A DNA stretch of 63,270 bases from Bacteroidia bacterium (GCA_040880525.1 JBBDIG010000058.1:1-63270); one strand, 5' to 3'. Shown: positions 33,859 to 43,295, counted from the first letter of the stretch. The notes: generated by a model from the letters alone, not told the origin. Numbers and translations are program-made.

Positions 33859-35559
33859 TTATAATTTCACAAATGCGATGTGATTCATATCACCCCGGTC
33901 ATTGATGAGCCGAAGGAAATATGTTCCTTTTGGAATATCAGAACATGAAATGATGCTATTCGCATGGGATAGGTTTTGATCCATTACTAAAGCTCCGGTA
34001 ATCGAAAAAACCTTGACCTGATAGCTTTCATTTGGCGATAGGCCTCTAACGTTCAGCCTATCCGTTGTGGGATTGGGATATACGTTATATACGTTAATAG
34101 TGGTTTTAGAAAAATGGGCTGTTGCATCATAATCCTGAATAGCAGTAAGCTCTCCCATTGTTAATTCCCACAAAAAGCCATCCTGATATCCATGGTTAAT
34201 TAAGGAATCCGTGCCGAAATGAGTAATATTGTTAAACTGCCCTCCTACTGCCACTCCACCGTCTTCCTTAGCTTCAATCGTGTTTACATCTATACTCGCA
34301 ACAATGAAGAAGTTGGTAAATGTTCTTTTGAAGCCAAGAATGTTATTGCTTTCATCCAATGCCAATACGAATGCGTCTTCGGCAAGGGTAGTTTCTTGTA
34401 TGCCGGATGTTTGTAACCTTTTAGCGAAATTACCACCCAGATAAATGGTGCCGTCAGAGCCTATATCGGCTCTGACAGGAATGAAATTAACCGAATCAGC
34501 AAAAGAACGTTTCCACACTACATCGTTGTTTTCGTCAAGAAAAACCATGTGCTGCTCGCCATAAAACTTATTATAAATATTAATAGTCGTCCCGGCAATG
34601 GTAATGTCATCCATAAATACTCCTGACAATAAAGTACCGCCAGAAGGGTGAGGAAGCACTTGCCCGAAATCACCGGCACGGCCCCACATCCCTCTGCCAC
34701 CAGTGGCCGTCCAGCCACTCACATATTCTCCGCTATTTACATTTACCGATGCAACTGTAGGATGCTCTGCATTGCCGGTTATATTAAGTCCGGTACCTGG
34801 TTGATTATTAATTAATAACTGATTTCCGGAAAAAGTCGCTGAAAAAGTGAGGTTGTTGTTTCGTACAAAAGCGGGGTTTAAGTATTTAATGGTATCACTG
34901 TTCAGGGTTGTGCGCCAAAGTTCATTGTTCATTTCGTCATACCTGAAAATTACCCCTGTACCAATACCTGATCCGGATGCCAGGGAATGGTTTTCCCATT
35001 TTAAGGAGTCGCCATTAAAATGGCCGGCCAGGTATAAATCGTCATCTTCCACAACTGCCCTTAAGAAAGCGTTTCCGCCATCCGATGAATAAAACTGATC
35101 CCAAACCAGATTTCCATTAGCATCAAAACGCAGCAATACGGTAGCTGCAAAAGAAGAGAAAGGGTTACTCCATGTCTTGCCTGCAAATTTCATTTGATTT
35201 CTGAGACCAGAGGTCAAATAAATATTGCTGTTGCTGCCGATTTGAAGAGACGTAAATAATGGAACTTCTTCAAACGGGATAACCTTACTCCACAGGAGCT
35301 GTTCTGATTTGCTTTCCTTAATTAAAGCGAGTGCATTCCATCCTGGTTCAGGATTTAAAATGGGTGTTGTCTGGTTACTTACATATAGCGTATCCTTAAA
35401 TCTCACAATCAAATATCGGTTTCCATCAGCGTCAGTGCTTATCATTTGCACATTCTCCTCTCCCCCTGTGGAAAAGTATTGAGTAACCTTTGCATTGGCT
35501 TGAAAAAAGCCTGCAATAAATAATGAGGAAACAATTAAAGAAAAAGTAAATATTCTCAT
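33859..35559 (-). CDS. Secreted beta-propeller-like protein with T9SS type A sorting domain
   Basis: The 566-residue protein has a signal peptide (MRIFTFSLIVSSLFIAGFFQANA). Its body has recurring 'xxGNLVWDQFY', 'NNELWRTTLN', 'NNDVVWKRSF' units spaced 60-90 residues apart, the pattern of SBBP-type beta-propeller reporters. The C-terminus (about 490-566) is a Por secretion-system tail: NVYPNPTTDRLNVRGL, VKVFSITGALVMDQ, IPKGTYFLRLIND and a final HIAFVKL. It should be exported by Sec, then moved to the surface by T9SS. No catalytic motif is seen. Confidence 0.85.
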   Translation of the reverse strand: MRIFTFSLIVSSLFIAGFFQANAKVTQYFSTGGEENVQMISTDADGNRYLIVRFKDTLYVSNQTTPILNPEPGWNALALIKESKSEQLLWSKVIPFEEVPLFTSLQIGSNSNIYLTSGLRNQMKFAGKTWSNPFSSFAATVLLRFDANGNLVWDQFYSSDGGNAFLRAVVEDDDLYLAGHFNGDSLKWENHSLASGSGIGTGVIFRYDEMNNELWRTTLNSDTIKYLNPAFVRNNNLTFSATFSGNQLLINNQPGTGLNITGNAEHPTVASVNVNSGEYVSGWTATGGRGMWGRAGDFGQVLPHPSGGTLLSGVFMDDITIAGTTINIYNKFYGEQHMVFLDENNDVVWKRSFADSVNFIPVRADIGSDGTIYLGGNFAKRLQTSGIQETTLAEDAFVLALDESNNILGFKRTFTNFFIVASIDVNTIEAKEDGGVAVGGQFNNITHFGTDSLINHGYQDGFLWELTMGELTAIQDYDATAHFSKTTINVYNVYPNPTTDRLNVRGLSPNESYQVKVFSITGALVMDQNLSHANSIISCSDIPKGTYFLRLINDRGDMNHIAFVKL

Positions 35560-35899
35560 GGTATTTAAAATTTATAGATTTGTCGAAGAGGAATAAATAA
35601 GTTATTTTACTTATAAAATAATAGCTTTTATTAATCCTCGGAAGTTTGTTATTGGTTTACAAAAGTTATCAGCATAACCCCCCTCCCCCCGCAAAAAGTT
35701 CAATTTTAGCAATATAGTTTATATGTTGTACTTAAATCAGGGTCACAAATGGTCTCCTGGTTTTACCGGCTGAGTGAGTGAGATACCAATTCTAAGGGGT
35801 AAGGGATAAAGCAGAACACCCATTTTCGGTGAAAACCATTTGAAGCTTTCAATTCATTTTTAATTTATATTTTTGATTATCCTTAAATGATATCAAACT
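35560..35899. other. Intergenic region between divergent genes
   Basis: A+T-rich apart from a C-run (35679-35696). It must hold the promoters of the T9SS gene at 35559 and the barrel gene at 35900, but no clear TAnnTTTG with a spaced TTTG was found. No gene or hairpin seen. Confidence 0.4.
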
Positions 35900-37075
35900 A
35901 TGAATTTCTTAACCTGCTTCTTTTGTGTATTGCTTTCCCTCGCGTCCTCTACCACCGCCATGGGCCAGGTGAGGGTTGGGGGCGAGGGGAGTCTGGTTTA
36001 CTTCAACGACCTTCCTGGACATGAGCCTCCTGCCATGGGATTGGGCATTCATGCACAATGGTATCCGCAGCGCAATCTCAGCCTGCAGCTTGGCAGCAAT
36101 TATGGCAGCAGCAGCTATACCCGCCATGTTCAATCCCATCCTGAAACCTTTGCATCCACTATTATTACGAAAAGTTCGGATACCCTCTTTGTGGATTATT
36201 CAACCGATCAATATGATCTTATGGTGAATAGCCGCACGATGGGGTTTTCTCTTCCATTTGAGATAGGATACCGGGTGTTGAAAACCCGCAATCAAAAATT
36301 TGGCGTACATGCCTTAGCCGGTATTTCAGCATTGTACTATAAATCCACGCATTATTATCATTTCGATGCCGCCCGCCATACTACCGGTGAGGTGAAGGAC
36401 GGTGAAACTACGCATCATCTGGAGCAAACGCTGCATTTGGGCGCAAGCCTGAACTACAATATCGAACGCTGGCAACTGTATATGGCGGGGCGGCTGGTGC
36501 TCACACAGGACGTCCTGAACTATATGCCCAGAACTGATCTGTCCTGGCCTTCCTACTACAAGGTGGGAGCCGGGGTACATTATACGCTGCTACCTGGAAA
36601 ATGGCAGCCAACAAGACCAGTGAAGGAACGAATTGAATCGTCACGGCTTCCGAAGTATCACGCAGTGGGCGGATACGTAGGATTGGGTACTGATCATGAG
36701 GTAGGGATTCTGATGTCGGGAATAAAATATTATCGCAGGAGCTACGCCACCTTTTCTGTAATTCCATACTTCAAGGCGGGTACAATATTAGGCCCGTCTG
36801 ATGAAGTCGGCTATAACCTTAGTACCGGTCTCGATGCAAATCTTCAGCTATTTAAATATGGTTTTTTGCGGGCAGGCGTTTATGGTGGCGGTGCCGTGGC
36901 TGATAATCGTTTCCAATCCATTTTTGGCTTTACTGGCGGTCCTGGATTGTCCGTTTGGCGATTAGAAGGTAATCTGGAAGCAGGCATGATCTTATACGAT
37001 GAAAATCCTTATCTGGCAATTGGCGCAGGTGTCAGTTATGTTTTTAGTAAAAACACAAACGTACAGCCGCAGTGA
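35900..37075 (+). CDS. Putative outer-membrane beta-barrel protein
   Basis: The 391-residue protein has a signal peptide ending near TTAMGQ. The rest shows alternating short amphipathic strands with aromatic girdle residues (GIHAQWYPQRNLSLQLGSNYG, ALAGISALYY, LYMAGRLVL, YKVGAGVHYT, AGVYGGGAV, LAIGAGVSYVFS), as in porin-like or OmpA-type barrels. The final strand ends GAGVSYVFSKNT with only six residues after it. Two barrel-like halves are suggested (about 25-240 and 255-390). No plug or TonB box is seen. The function is unknown. Confidence 0.7.
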   Translation: MNFLTCFFCVLLSLASSTTAMGQVRVGGEGSLVYFNDLPGHEPPAMGLGIHAQWYPQRNLSLQLGSNYGSSSYTRHVQSHPETFASTIITKSSDTLFVDYSTDQYDLMVNSRTMGFSLPFEIGYRVLKTRNQKFGVHALAGISALYYKSTHYYHFDAARHTTGEVKDGETTHHLEQTLHLGASLNYNIERWQLYMAGRLVLTQDVLNYMPRTDLSWPSYYKVGAGVHYTLLPGKWQPTRPVKERIESSRLPKYHAVGGYVGLGTDHEVGILMSGIKYYRRSYATFSVIPYFKAGTILGPSDEVGYNLSTGLDANLQLFKYGFLRAGVYGGGAVADNRFQSIFGFTGGPGLSVWRLEGNLEAGMILYDENPYLAIGAGVSYVFSKNTNVQPQ

Positions 37076-37192
37076 GGACCGACTACCGTTTCAACGGATT
37101 AGTTGTAGCGGCTGGGCTTTCGCCTGGCAAAATATGCAACCAATAAAATACGCTCATCAAAAAAGATGGCGTTACACTATTGCTATTAAATC

Positions 37193-38692
37193 TTAACGAC
37201 TTCGTTGCACCACTACTTTTTCCACGTGAATATTGTTCGCGCTGTTTATTTTTAATAAATAAACACCCCTCTCTAAAAACAATAAATCCAGTTCCGCAGA
37301 ATTTGAATTTACCGTTTTTTGCAATATCAGTTGACCCCGAGTATTGTATAATTCCACATGGCAAGGCCCATCATGTACAGGCAGGTTTTCGAGCGTCAAC
37401 CGTTCTGTTGCCGGGTTTGGGTATATTCTCAGTGGATTAGGTGCGGCTGGAGGATAATTTTCAGACAACCCGGTATGTCCATTGTGTTTACCATCAATCA
37501 CAGACCCTATCAGGGTTGTGTGAAATTTGGCGGCATGGCCGAAAATTATTGTCTCTGTGGTACCAAGATTCGTACTGAACGTAAAATAGTCATCAGTATC
37601 AGTAACCTGTCCAAAATGACAAGGTGGAGATGAAATAATGTAACCTTCCTTCTTATATTCAATAATTTGATTTTTAATCTGGCTGGTATCATAATACCAA
37701 TATGTTTTAGTAAGTAATAGCCAGTAAAAACTATCGTCTATAAACCAGTGATCAGGTGCCTGTAAAAGTGGCTCGTATGTATTTCTTTTATAAATAACTG
37801 AATCCATTTTAAATTCTTTATCATTATATATCCTTTTAAAAAATACCTTGATTGCCAATGAATCTTTGGTTACTTGCGTTATTGAATCCTTGTAATAGGT
37901 GAAGCTATGCTCATACTGAGTAGGATCTACTATATGACGTTCGTATCTCCAGAAAAGCAAGTCCCCCGGTTTCAATGTAATAAAATCAGAAAAATCCAAC
38001 GCTGTAAAACCCGCTTGTATGCTATCATTCTCAAAACCAACCAGATTCATGTATTCAACCTTGTCTGCAACAAGATTTGAATATGATATGAATTGGCTAA
38101 ATCCAAAACTTTTGCTGAGCTTAAAAGTAGCAGCATTCAGCGGGGAAGAAATGGGTTGATCATTCTCATTCAACACCTCTATTTCAAAAACCTTTACGCT
38201 GTCCGGAACTGACAAAATTGACTCAGGAAAGATGCCTTTGCAGGTAAATCTTATTTTCCTGATGAGACTGCCCCTATACCTGATCTCAGAAATCCAGGAG
38301 TCTCCTGAGTCTGACCAGGGTTTAAAGAGCATTGATACGTACTCATCGTGGAGGTGTAGCCAAAAAGTATCCTGCTGTACAATTATCGAATCCAAATAAT
38401 GATATTTGATATAACTAAAGGGGTGAAAAAATCTTATATCCAAAGAAAGCTTGGAGATTGTGTTACAATTCGATACCCCTGGAAATGGTAAATTCTGCCG
38501 GAACTTATAGGTAGTATTGCCGCTGTCACCAATCATGGTGTCTACATTTATTACATATAGGGCAATATCAGATTTATAATAGTCTGGAGTCTTATAATAA
38601 GAATACTGGTAGAGTGGAAAAGGGAACCAGTCGGCCTTTGAAGTAATTGCTGGTAGCAGCAGAATCAGAAAAAGCAGGTTTCGCAGTTTCAT
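37193..38692 (-). CDS. Secreted protein with T9SS type A sorting domain
   Basis: The 499-residue protein has a signal peptide (MKLRNLLFLILLLPAITSKA), a tyrosine- and aspartate-rich beta body without recognised domains, and a Por-type C-terminal domain from about residue 425: LRIYPNPATERLTLENL, CHVELYNTRGQLILQ, ERGVYLLKI and a basic end VEKVVVQRSR. It converges on the barrel gene. A and T are frequent in the coding strand compared with the housekeeping genes nearby. No function can be assigned beyond surface export. Confidence 0.82.
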   Translation of the reverse strand: MKLRNLLFLILLLPAITSKADWFPFPLYQYSYYKTPDYYKSDIALYVINVDTMIGDSGNTTYKFRQNLPFPGVSNCNTISKLSLDIRFFHPFSYIKYHYLDSIIVQQDTFWLHLHDEYVSMLFKPWSDSGDSWISEIRYRGSLIRKIRFTCKGIFPESILSVPDSVKVFEIEVLNENDQPISSPLNAATFKLSKSFGFSQFISYSNLVADKVEYMNLVGFENDSIQAGFTALDFSDFITLKPGDLLFWRYERHIVDPTQYEHSFTYYKDSITQVTKDSLAIKVFFKRIYNDKEFKMDSVIYKRNTYEPLLQAPDHWFIDDSFYWLLLTKTYWYYDTSQIKNQIIEYKKEGYIISSPPCHFGQVTDTDDYFTFSTNLGTTETIIFGHAAKFHTTLIGSVIDGKHNGHTGLSENYPPAAPNPLRIYPNPATERLTLENLPVHDGPCHVELYNTRGQLILQKTVNSNSAELDLLFLERGVYLLKINSANNIHVEKVVVQRSR

Positions 38693-38763
38693 GGCGTGGT
38701 CTTTTTTTTATCGCTGAAAGTTACTGCTTCTTTCAAAGAAACCTGCCTTGTGGGTTACTCCAC

Positions 38764-39240
38764 CTACCGTCTGTTCCTGTAGAAGCGATCCTCTTCAAAA
38801 TGGCGATGGCTGTAGAATTCTGTTGTCTGGGCAGGGGCTTGGGTGGTTCCAGGCTCGAAGTGGCGTCTAATCTCAAGCTCATAGTTACGGTTTATTTTTG
38901 CGCCCGGTTCACCATATCGGGGGGCGCGCAGCAGCAATTCCCGTGAAATTTCCGGTACCTCCACCTTATCCTCATCTTCATGGATTACCGCAAGCCCCAC
39001 CGGTATCAGCATGTTTTTCCCAAATGATTCTCCGGCATGTGCCTCATCAATTTTTACATCCAGATAGCGCACCTTCATTAATTTAGGATCTACGATTAGT
39101 TCCTCTATGTTTCCGAATTCATTTCCATTCTCATCTATAAGGGGCCAGTCACGCACATCCGGATCATTTTCCGCTACTTCATAATCAGTTAGCGTACGCA
39201 GGCGAAAAAGATTATGTTCGTGCAATTCTGAGTCTTTCAT
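38764..39240 (-). CDS. PRC-barrel domain protein
   Basis: The 158-residue acidic soluble protein has a PRC-barrel at about 20-105 (VRDWPLIDENGNEFGNIEELIVDPKLMKVRYLDVKI ... LIPVGLAVI, seen as separate strands), followed by a charged tail rich in Arg/Glu/His. PRC-barrels occur in photosynthetic reaction centre H subunits, RimM and many stress-linked proteins, usually as protein-binding modules. It is 29 bases downstream of a single-pass membrane protein gene on the same strand, so the two may work together. The job is unknown. Confidence 0.82.
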   Translation of the reverse strand: MKDSELHEHNLFRLRTLTDYEVAENDPDVRDWPLIDENGNEFGNIEELIVDPKLMKVRYLDVKIDEAHAGESFGKNMLIPVGLAVIHEDEDKVEVPEISRELLLRAPRYGEPGAKINRNYELEIRRHFEPGTTQAPAQTTEFYSHRHFEEDRFYRNRR

Positions 39241-39269
39241 AGTATTCTGAGTTTTTAATTTAATTCTTT

Positions 39270-39935
39270 TTACTGTTCATCTATTGACCGGGCCATTTGC
39301 TGCAATATTTCTGACGATGTCCGGAAATATCGTTTTACCAGTGTTCGCTGCTCCAGCGTCATTTTTCCCGGTTTAAATTCTGAGACGATTTGCTCCAGTT
39401 CTGTAACCTGACTTTCGAGAAATGAAAATTCGGTTTGTTGCAATTTCCGCAGCACATCATTGGCTTTTTTGAAAGCTGCTTGCAAAGTGTCAGCATGATT
39501 CAGCGATTCCCAATCCTGCTGAAGGCGATCTGACGCATCATTAATTTCCTGCATTTTCCTGATGGCTTCCACATCCTGCAGATCCGTAGATCGCATCACT
39601 GCATCAATAGCGTTGGCGAGATAACGAAGTCCTTTGCCCGTAAACTCATGATGAACGCCCATTTCACCATCACCCTCATCGTGACTTTCTGCCGGAACGG
39701 AGTCGTGAGCAAACGAGAAAAATGTACTTACGGGAAGCGGCACCAGTGGAAAAGAACTGGTATCAGCAACCATTGGTTCTTCAGTAATAGCAGCTACACC
39801 CTCATCCTCATTTCTGTCTTCGTCATGCATAGAAAACCAATAGATGGCAAGGGCTACAAAAATTAAGATAATGAGCACCACAAACCAGGGCCATATCGGT
39901 TTACGTTCTTTTTCCTGAATGCTGATCTCTGCCAT
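39270..39935 (-). CDS. Single-pass membrane protein, unknown function
   Basis: The 221-residue protein has a polar N-terminus, one membrane helix (about residues 15-35, WPWFVVLIILIFVALAIYW), an acidic linker (DEDRNEDEG), and a helical, Gln/Glu-rich C-terminal domain (about 105-221) that may form a coiled bundle (VEAIRKMQEI, LQQTEFSFLESQVTEL, LVKRYFRTSSEILQQMARS). No family is recognised. It is the first gene of a pair with the PRC-barrel gene. Confidence 0.7.
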   Translation of the reverse strand: MAEISIQEKERKPIWPWFVVLIILIFVALAIYWFSMHDEDRNEDEGVAAITEEPMVADTSSFPLVPLPVSTFFSFAHDSVPAESHDEGDGEMGVHHEFTGKGLRYLANAIDAVMRSTDLQDVEAIRKMQEINDASDRLQQDWESLNHADTLQAAFKKANDVLRKLQQTEFSFLESQVTELEQIVSEFKPGKMTLEQRTLVKRYFRTSSEILQQMARSIDEQ

Positions 39936-40017
39936 GAGTTCTGTTTTTTTATTTAATCTTTAAAAATGCGAACTATTCAGCTTATAAATAAGTATCATCA
40001 AATAATTGTTCTCAAAT

Positions 40018-40125
40018 ATGGAAAAACTTTTTGCTGAGTGGTTGAATGTAAATACATTCTTTTCACGGCCCGATTTTGAGGAAATATGGGCGATTACATT
40101 ACCGGGAGAAAAGCTTGGTTTTTAA
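40018..40125 (+). CDS. Possible micro-ORF (35 codons)
   Basis: ATG 40018 to TAA 40123 encodes a 35-residue acidic peptide beginning MEKLFAEWLN and ending PGEKLGF. It lies in the gap between two divergent genes, 53 bases before amn. It has gene-like composition but no recognised family, and could be an N-terminal scrap of a lost gene or chance. Confidence 0.2.
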   Translation: MEKLFAEWLNVNTFFSRPDFEEIWAITLPGEKLGF

Positions 40126-40178
40126 ACATATCCTTGGTTTACACTTTTAGTTTGCAGTTATTAAATTAAATATGACCT

Positions 40179-40949
40179 ATGGACACAAAAGAAGAGATTG
40201 TAAAAAACTGGCTGCCAAGATATACCGGGCAGGACCTTGACTCATTCGGCCAATACATTTTGCTCACAAACTTTACGCTATACGTTCGCAGGTTTGCAGA
40301 ATGGAACCAAACGGAAGTGATTGGACTGGATAAGCCTATCCAAAGTGCTACAGCGGGCGGAATTACCATCATGAATTTTGGAATGGGGAGCCCTACTGCC
40401 GCCACCATCATGGATCTGCTGTCTGCCATTAAACCCAAAGCCGTATTATTCCTGGGCAAATGTGGCGGATTAAAAAGCCGTAATAAAATTGGTGATATGC
40501 TGCTGCCCATTGCCGCCATCCGGGGCGAAGGAACTTCTAACGACTACTTCCCGCCAGAGGTGCCTGCGCTGCCTGCTTTTGCGCTCCAAAAAGCCACCTC
40601 CACCACCATCCGCGATTATGGCGTGGACTACTGGACCGGTACTGTATACACCACCAACCGCAGGGTGTGGGAGCACGATACCAAGTTTAAGAACTATCTT
40701 CGAAAGATCAGAGCCTACGCCATAGATATGGAAACCGCCACCATCTTCATCGTAGGATTCTTTAATAAAATTCCCACCGGTGCGCTGCTGCTGGTAAGCG
40801 ACCAGCCGATGGAACCGGAAGGTGTAAAAACTGCAAAAAGTGACCTGAAGGTGACGCAACTCTACGCGGAGCAGCACTTGAAAATCGGCATTGATTCGCT
40901 GAAGCAGTTGATAAATAATGGCGCCACCGTGAGGCATCTGCGTTTTTAG
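40179..40949 (+). CDS. amn: AMP nucleosidase (Bacteroidetes short form)
   Basis: It splits AMP into adenine and ribose 5-phosphate. The 256-residue enzyme belongs to the nucleoside phosphorylase/nucleosidase fold: NFGMGSPTAATIMDLL, VLFLGKCGGLKS, the catalytic-site AIDMETATIFIVGF (Met-Glu pair binding ribose) and LLLVSDQP with the purine-contacting Asp. It lacks the N-terminal domain of E. coli Amn, as usual for this phylum. A palindrome at 41079-41100 sits between it and the convergent gene. Confidence 0.9.
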   Translation: MDTKEEIVKNWLPRYTGQDLDSFGQYILLTNFTLYVRRFAEWNQTEVIGLDKPIQSATAGGITIMNFGMGSPTAATIMDLLSAIKPKAVLFLGKCGGLKSRNKIGDMLLPIAAIRGEGTSNDYFPPEVPALPAFALQKATSTTIRDYGVDYWTGTVYTTNRRVWEHDTKFKNYLRKIRAYAIDMETATIFIVGFFNKIPTGALLLVSDQPMEPEGVKTAKSDLKVTQLYAEQHLKIGIDSLKQLINNGATVRHLRF

Positions 40950-41078
40950 GAAATAAGGTGGCACTAATAAAACGAAGGACACTCAGCGCACCAGAATTTT
41001 TTGATTAAACGGAAATGCCAACTTCCACGCACTTCCAATTAAAAAAACAATTATCCTTTGTGGCTCAATGTCCTTCTC

Positions 41079-41100
41079 ATTCAGGATTTAAAACCTGAAT
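41079..41100. terminator. Palindrome between amn and the convergent exported-protein gene
   Basis: ATTCAGG-atttaaaa-CCTGAAT is a seven-base inverted repeat with an A+T loop, 130 bases after amn and 22 bases after the opposite gene's stop. It is a modest candidate for a shared terminator. Confidence 0.35.
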
Positions 41101-41121
41101 TTGTGGCCTGCCATTTAAAAC

Positions 41122-41982
41122 CTAAATTTCAATTTCTCTCTGCTTTACCAGGTTTCCGTCATTCCAGACGCGGGCATAGTATTTCCCTTTTTTGAGGTTG
41201 GTGGCTTCAAGGGTAAAGTCACAGCTATATTCACCAGGATTTGTGCCCCTTCCACTGAAGAAAAGCTGTACCAGATCGCCCCGCTCATTGTAAATGCCAA
41301 AGGTGAGGGCACCATTGGTACGCAGGTAAAATTCCATATTTCCTTCGATGCTTGCCACTTCGTCACTGAATACCGGACCTGAACAGGATTCAAATTCAGC
41401 GGAGGCATAATGCTTTACATACCAGGGCACCGGCTTTCCTGTAAGTGCTGAAAGATACTGGCGGGTGTTCAGCATGACATCCGCATCTTCATGGTGAATG
41501 CCGGAAAGATCATGGTTGTCTGAAACTACCCAAACAGCCTTCTGGCCGGTTTCATCGAACAATTGGTGAGCAGCGACAAATGTTGCGACTTCCTTCAGTT
41601 TATCCTCCGCTTCTGCATGCCAGTTCAGGTCCTGACCAAAGAAACCGCTTCGTTTGGCGTTAATGCACATTCCATAAGCGCTGGTTGCTAAAGTGCCATT
41701 TGGTGGCAGTTCCACTACCTTTCTCTGTACCAGCATCGCCTGTTGCACGCCCGCATCTCCGGATGTGAGGATAGTTCCGGGCTCAATCTCTATTTCCTGG
41801 GTGGCCGCCTGCAGGTTCATCAGGATCAGGTTGATGTTTTTGCCTTCATGCGCATTGGCTTTAAGCGTAACTGTACCGTTTTTCAGGGCATCGGTAAGTT
41901 TGGTGGCAGATAATTCAATAGTTACACACAGCAGGCAAATGACCAGGCCCGCATTTTTCAGAAAACTCATTGCTTTTTTCAT
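41122..41982 (-). CDS. Exported protein of unknown function
   Basis: The 286-residue protein has a signal peptide (KNAGLVICLLCVTIELSATKL). Residues about 35-115 form a beta domain that reads like a thick-strand adhesive or chaperone-like module (NLILMNLQAATQEIEIEPG, MLVQRKVVELPPNGT, YGMCINAKRSG). A helical middle follows (VATFVAAHQLF, TRQYLSALTG). The C-terminal 80 residues look like a short FlgD/Ig-type fold (MEFYLRTNGALTFGIYNERGD, LKKGKYYARVW), but without the usual T9SS sequence features. No enzymatic motif is seen. Confidence 0.65.
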   Translation of the reverse strand: MKKAMSFLKNAGLVICLLCVTIELSATKLTDALKNGTVTLKANAHEGKNINLILMNLQAATQEIEIEPGTILTSGDAGVQQAMLVQRKVVELPPNGTLATSAYGMCINAKRSGFFGQDLNWHAEAEDKLKEVATFVAAHQLFDETGQKAVWVVSDNHDLSGIHHEDADVMLNTRQYLSALTGKPVPWYVKHYASAEFESCSGPVFSDEVASIEGNMEFYLRTNGALTFGIYNERGDLVQLFFSGRGTNPGEYSCDFTLEATNLKKGKYYARVWNDGNLVKQREIEI

Positions 41983-42087
41983 AACTTTTTTTTAAGATTA
42001 AATGCAGCAAGCGATTCTTTTATTATAAATTTTGGATAACTAACTTGTAGCGCTGGCTTTTGCCCTGTAGCTCCGGGATTCCGCCCC

Positions 42088-42225
42088 GCGCAAAGAGAAT
42101 GAATGCTTGGCGTCTTAGCGACTTGGCGAGACAAATTATTTCACGCAAAGCCGCAGAGGCGCAAAGAGAATGAATGCTTAGCGTCTTGGCGAGACAAATT
42201 ATTTCAGGCAAAGCCGCAGAGGCGA
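42088..42225. repeat. Two-copy direct repeat of the 'GCGTCTTGGCGAG...CGCAAAGCCGCAGAGG' type
   Basis: Copy 1 begins at 42088 and copy 2 at 42159. The copies are almost the same except that copy 2 lacks about eight bases in the CGTCTTAGCGACTTGGCGAG segment. The text 'CGCAAAGCCGCAGAGGCGCAAAG' is a widespread environmental intergenic repeat. It gives the segment spurious open frames on both strands. Confidence 0.75.
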
Positions 42226-42330
42226 GAATTTTCAGAACTCCATTATTCTCTGGTGCGGGATTATCCGGCTAAAAGTCAGTTTTACATTTGGTAAATAAAG
42301 CGCTGAAAACGGGTGAAATTATTTTTCCTG

Positions 42331-42361
42331 TTTCCAAAATGTCAAATCACAATTATCTTTG
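42331..42361 (+). promoter_or_regulatory. Promoter of the universal stress protein gene
   Basis: TATCTTTG (42354-42361) fits TAnnTTTG, and TTTC (42331-42334), one mismatch from TTTG, lies 19 bases upstream. The ATG at 42387 follows 25 bases later, supporting that start. Confidence 0.5.
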
Positions 42362-42386
42362 GCCTCATAAACAGAAACGTGACACG

Positions 42387-43295
42387 ATGATCCAACTCAA
42401 ACGCTGGCTTGTAGCCCTTGACAGAACCGAACTTGATGAGACCCTGGTGAACTATGTGAACTTTATCAGTGGCTTGCTCAAACCCGAAAAAATCTATTTT
42501 CTTCACCTTCTTGAAAAGCCTGAAATTTCGGAGGATGCTGGTAATGAATTGCTGCCGGTGGATGAAGAAATTGAAACCACCATGCAAAAGGAGTATGCCC
42601 ATAGGTTTACCGATAAGGACATAGAATTGTCCTTTGAGGTGCGGGAAGGGAATCCTTTTACTGCTACGCTGAAATATTATAAGGACAAGAAAATTGATCT
42701 GGTGATGGTGGGCCGCAAGCACGAAACAAGGGGCAGCGGGATGTTGCCTCAGCGGCTGGCGCGCAAAGTACCCGGCTCTATTATTTTTATTCCGGATACC
42801 GCCAGGCCGCAACTCAACCACATCCTGGTGCCAACCGATTTCTCTGACAATTCATTAGAAGCGACTGAAGAAGCATTATTGCTTGCCCGCAATCTGAATC
42901 ATAATGTTGTCATTCATTTCCAGCACATTTATTCTGTGCCTACCGGATACTATTATGGCGGAAAATCTTATGAAGAATTCGCAGCAATTATGAAAGGCCA
43001 CGCAGAAAAGGACTATGCAAAATTCCTCAGCAAACTGGATACTGCCGGTGTGGATACACGGATCCATTATACCCTGATGGAAGACGAGAATAATAATGAG
43101 CTTATTAACCAGTTGGCTGAAGAAATACCGGCAGATATGATCGTGATGGGGGCCAGGGGAAAAACTGATGTGGCGGCCATGCTCCTCGGCTCCACCACCG
43201 AAAAGTTGCTGCGCATCAACCTGTCAGTACCTAAGCTTATCGTAAAAAAGAAAGGCGACCGCATGGGTTTGCTGGATGCAATTATGAATATTTAA
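42387..43295 (+). CDS. Tandem-domain universal stress protein
   Basis: The 302-residue protein contains two UspA folds in tandem: domain 1 about 1-140 (RWLVALDRTELDE ... VMVGRKHETRGSG) and domain 2 about 145-290 (HILVPTDFSDNSLEA ... MIVMGARGKTDVAAMLLGSTTEKLLR). The second domain keeps the G-2x-G-9x-G(S/T)-like ATP-binding motif; the first is weaker. UspA proteins support survival under starvation and other stress. The frame extends upstream to 42288, but ATG 42387 fits both the fold and the promoter. Confidence 0.9.
   Translation: MIQLKRWLVALDRTELDETLVNYVNFISGLLKPEKIYFLHLLEKPEISEDAGNELLPVDEEIETTMQKEYAHRFTDKDIELSFEVREGNPFTATLKYYKDKKIDLVMVGRKHETRGSGMLPQRLARKVPGSIIFIPDTARPQLNHILVPTDFSDNSLEATEEALLLARNLNHNVVIHFQHIYSVPTGYYYGGKSYEEFAAIMKGHAEKDYAKFLSKLDTAGVDTRIHYTLMEDENNNELINQLAEEIPADMIVMGARGKTDVAAMLLGSTTEKLLRINLSVPKLIVKKKGDRMGLLDAIMNI

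Larger units (their letters stand above)
41983..42386. other. Intergenic region with direct repeats
   Basis: No gene is supported. It contains a two-copy 71-base direct repeat (annotated separately at 42088-42225) and, at the right edge, the promoter of the universal stress protein. The first 100 bases hold a 'CTTGTAGCGCTGGCTTTTGCC' type block similar in style to the palindromic elements at 33.6 and 37.1 kb. Confidence 0.5.
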
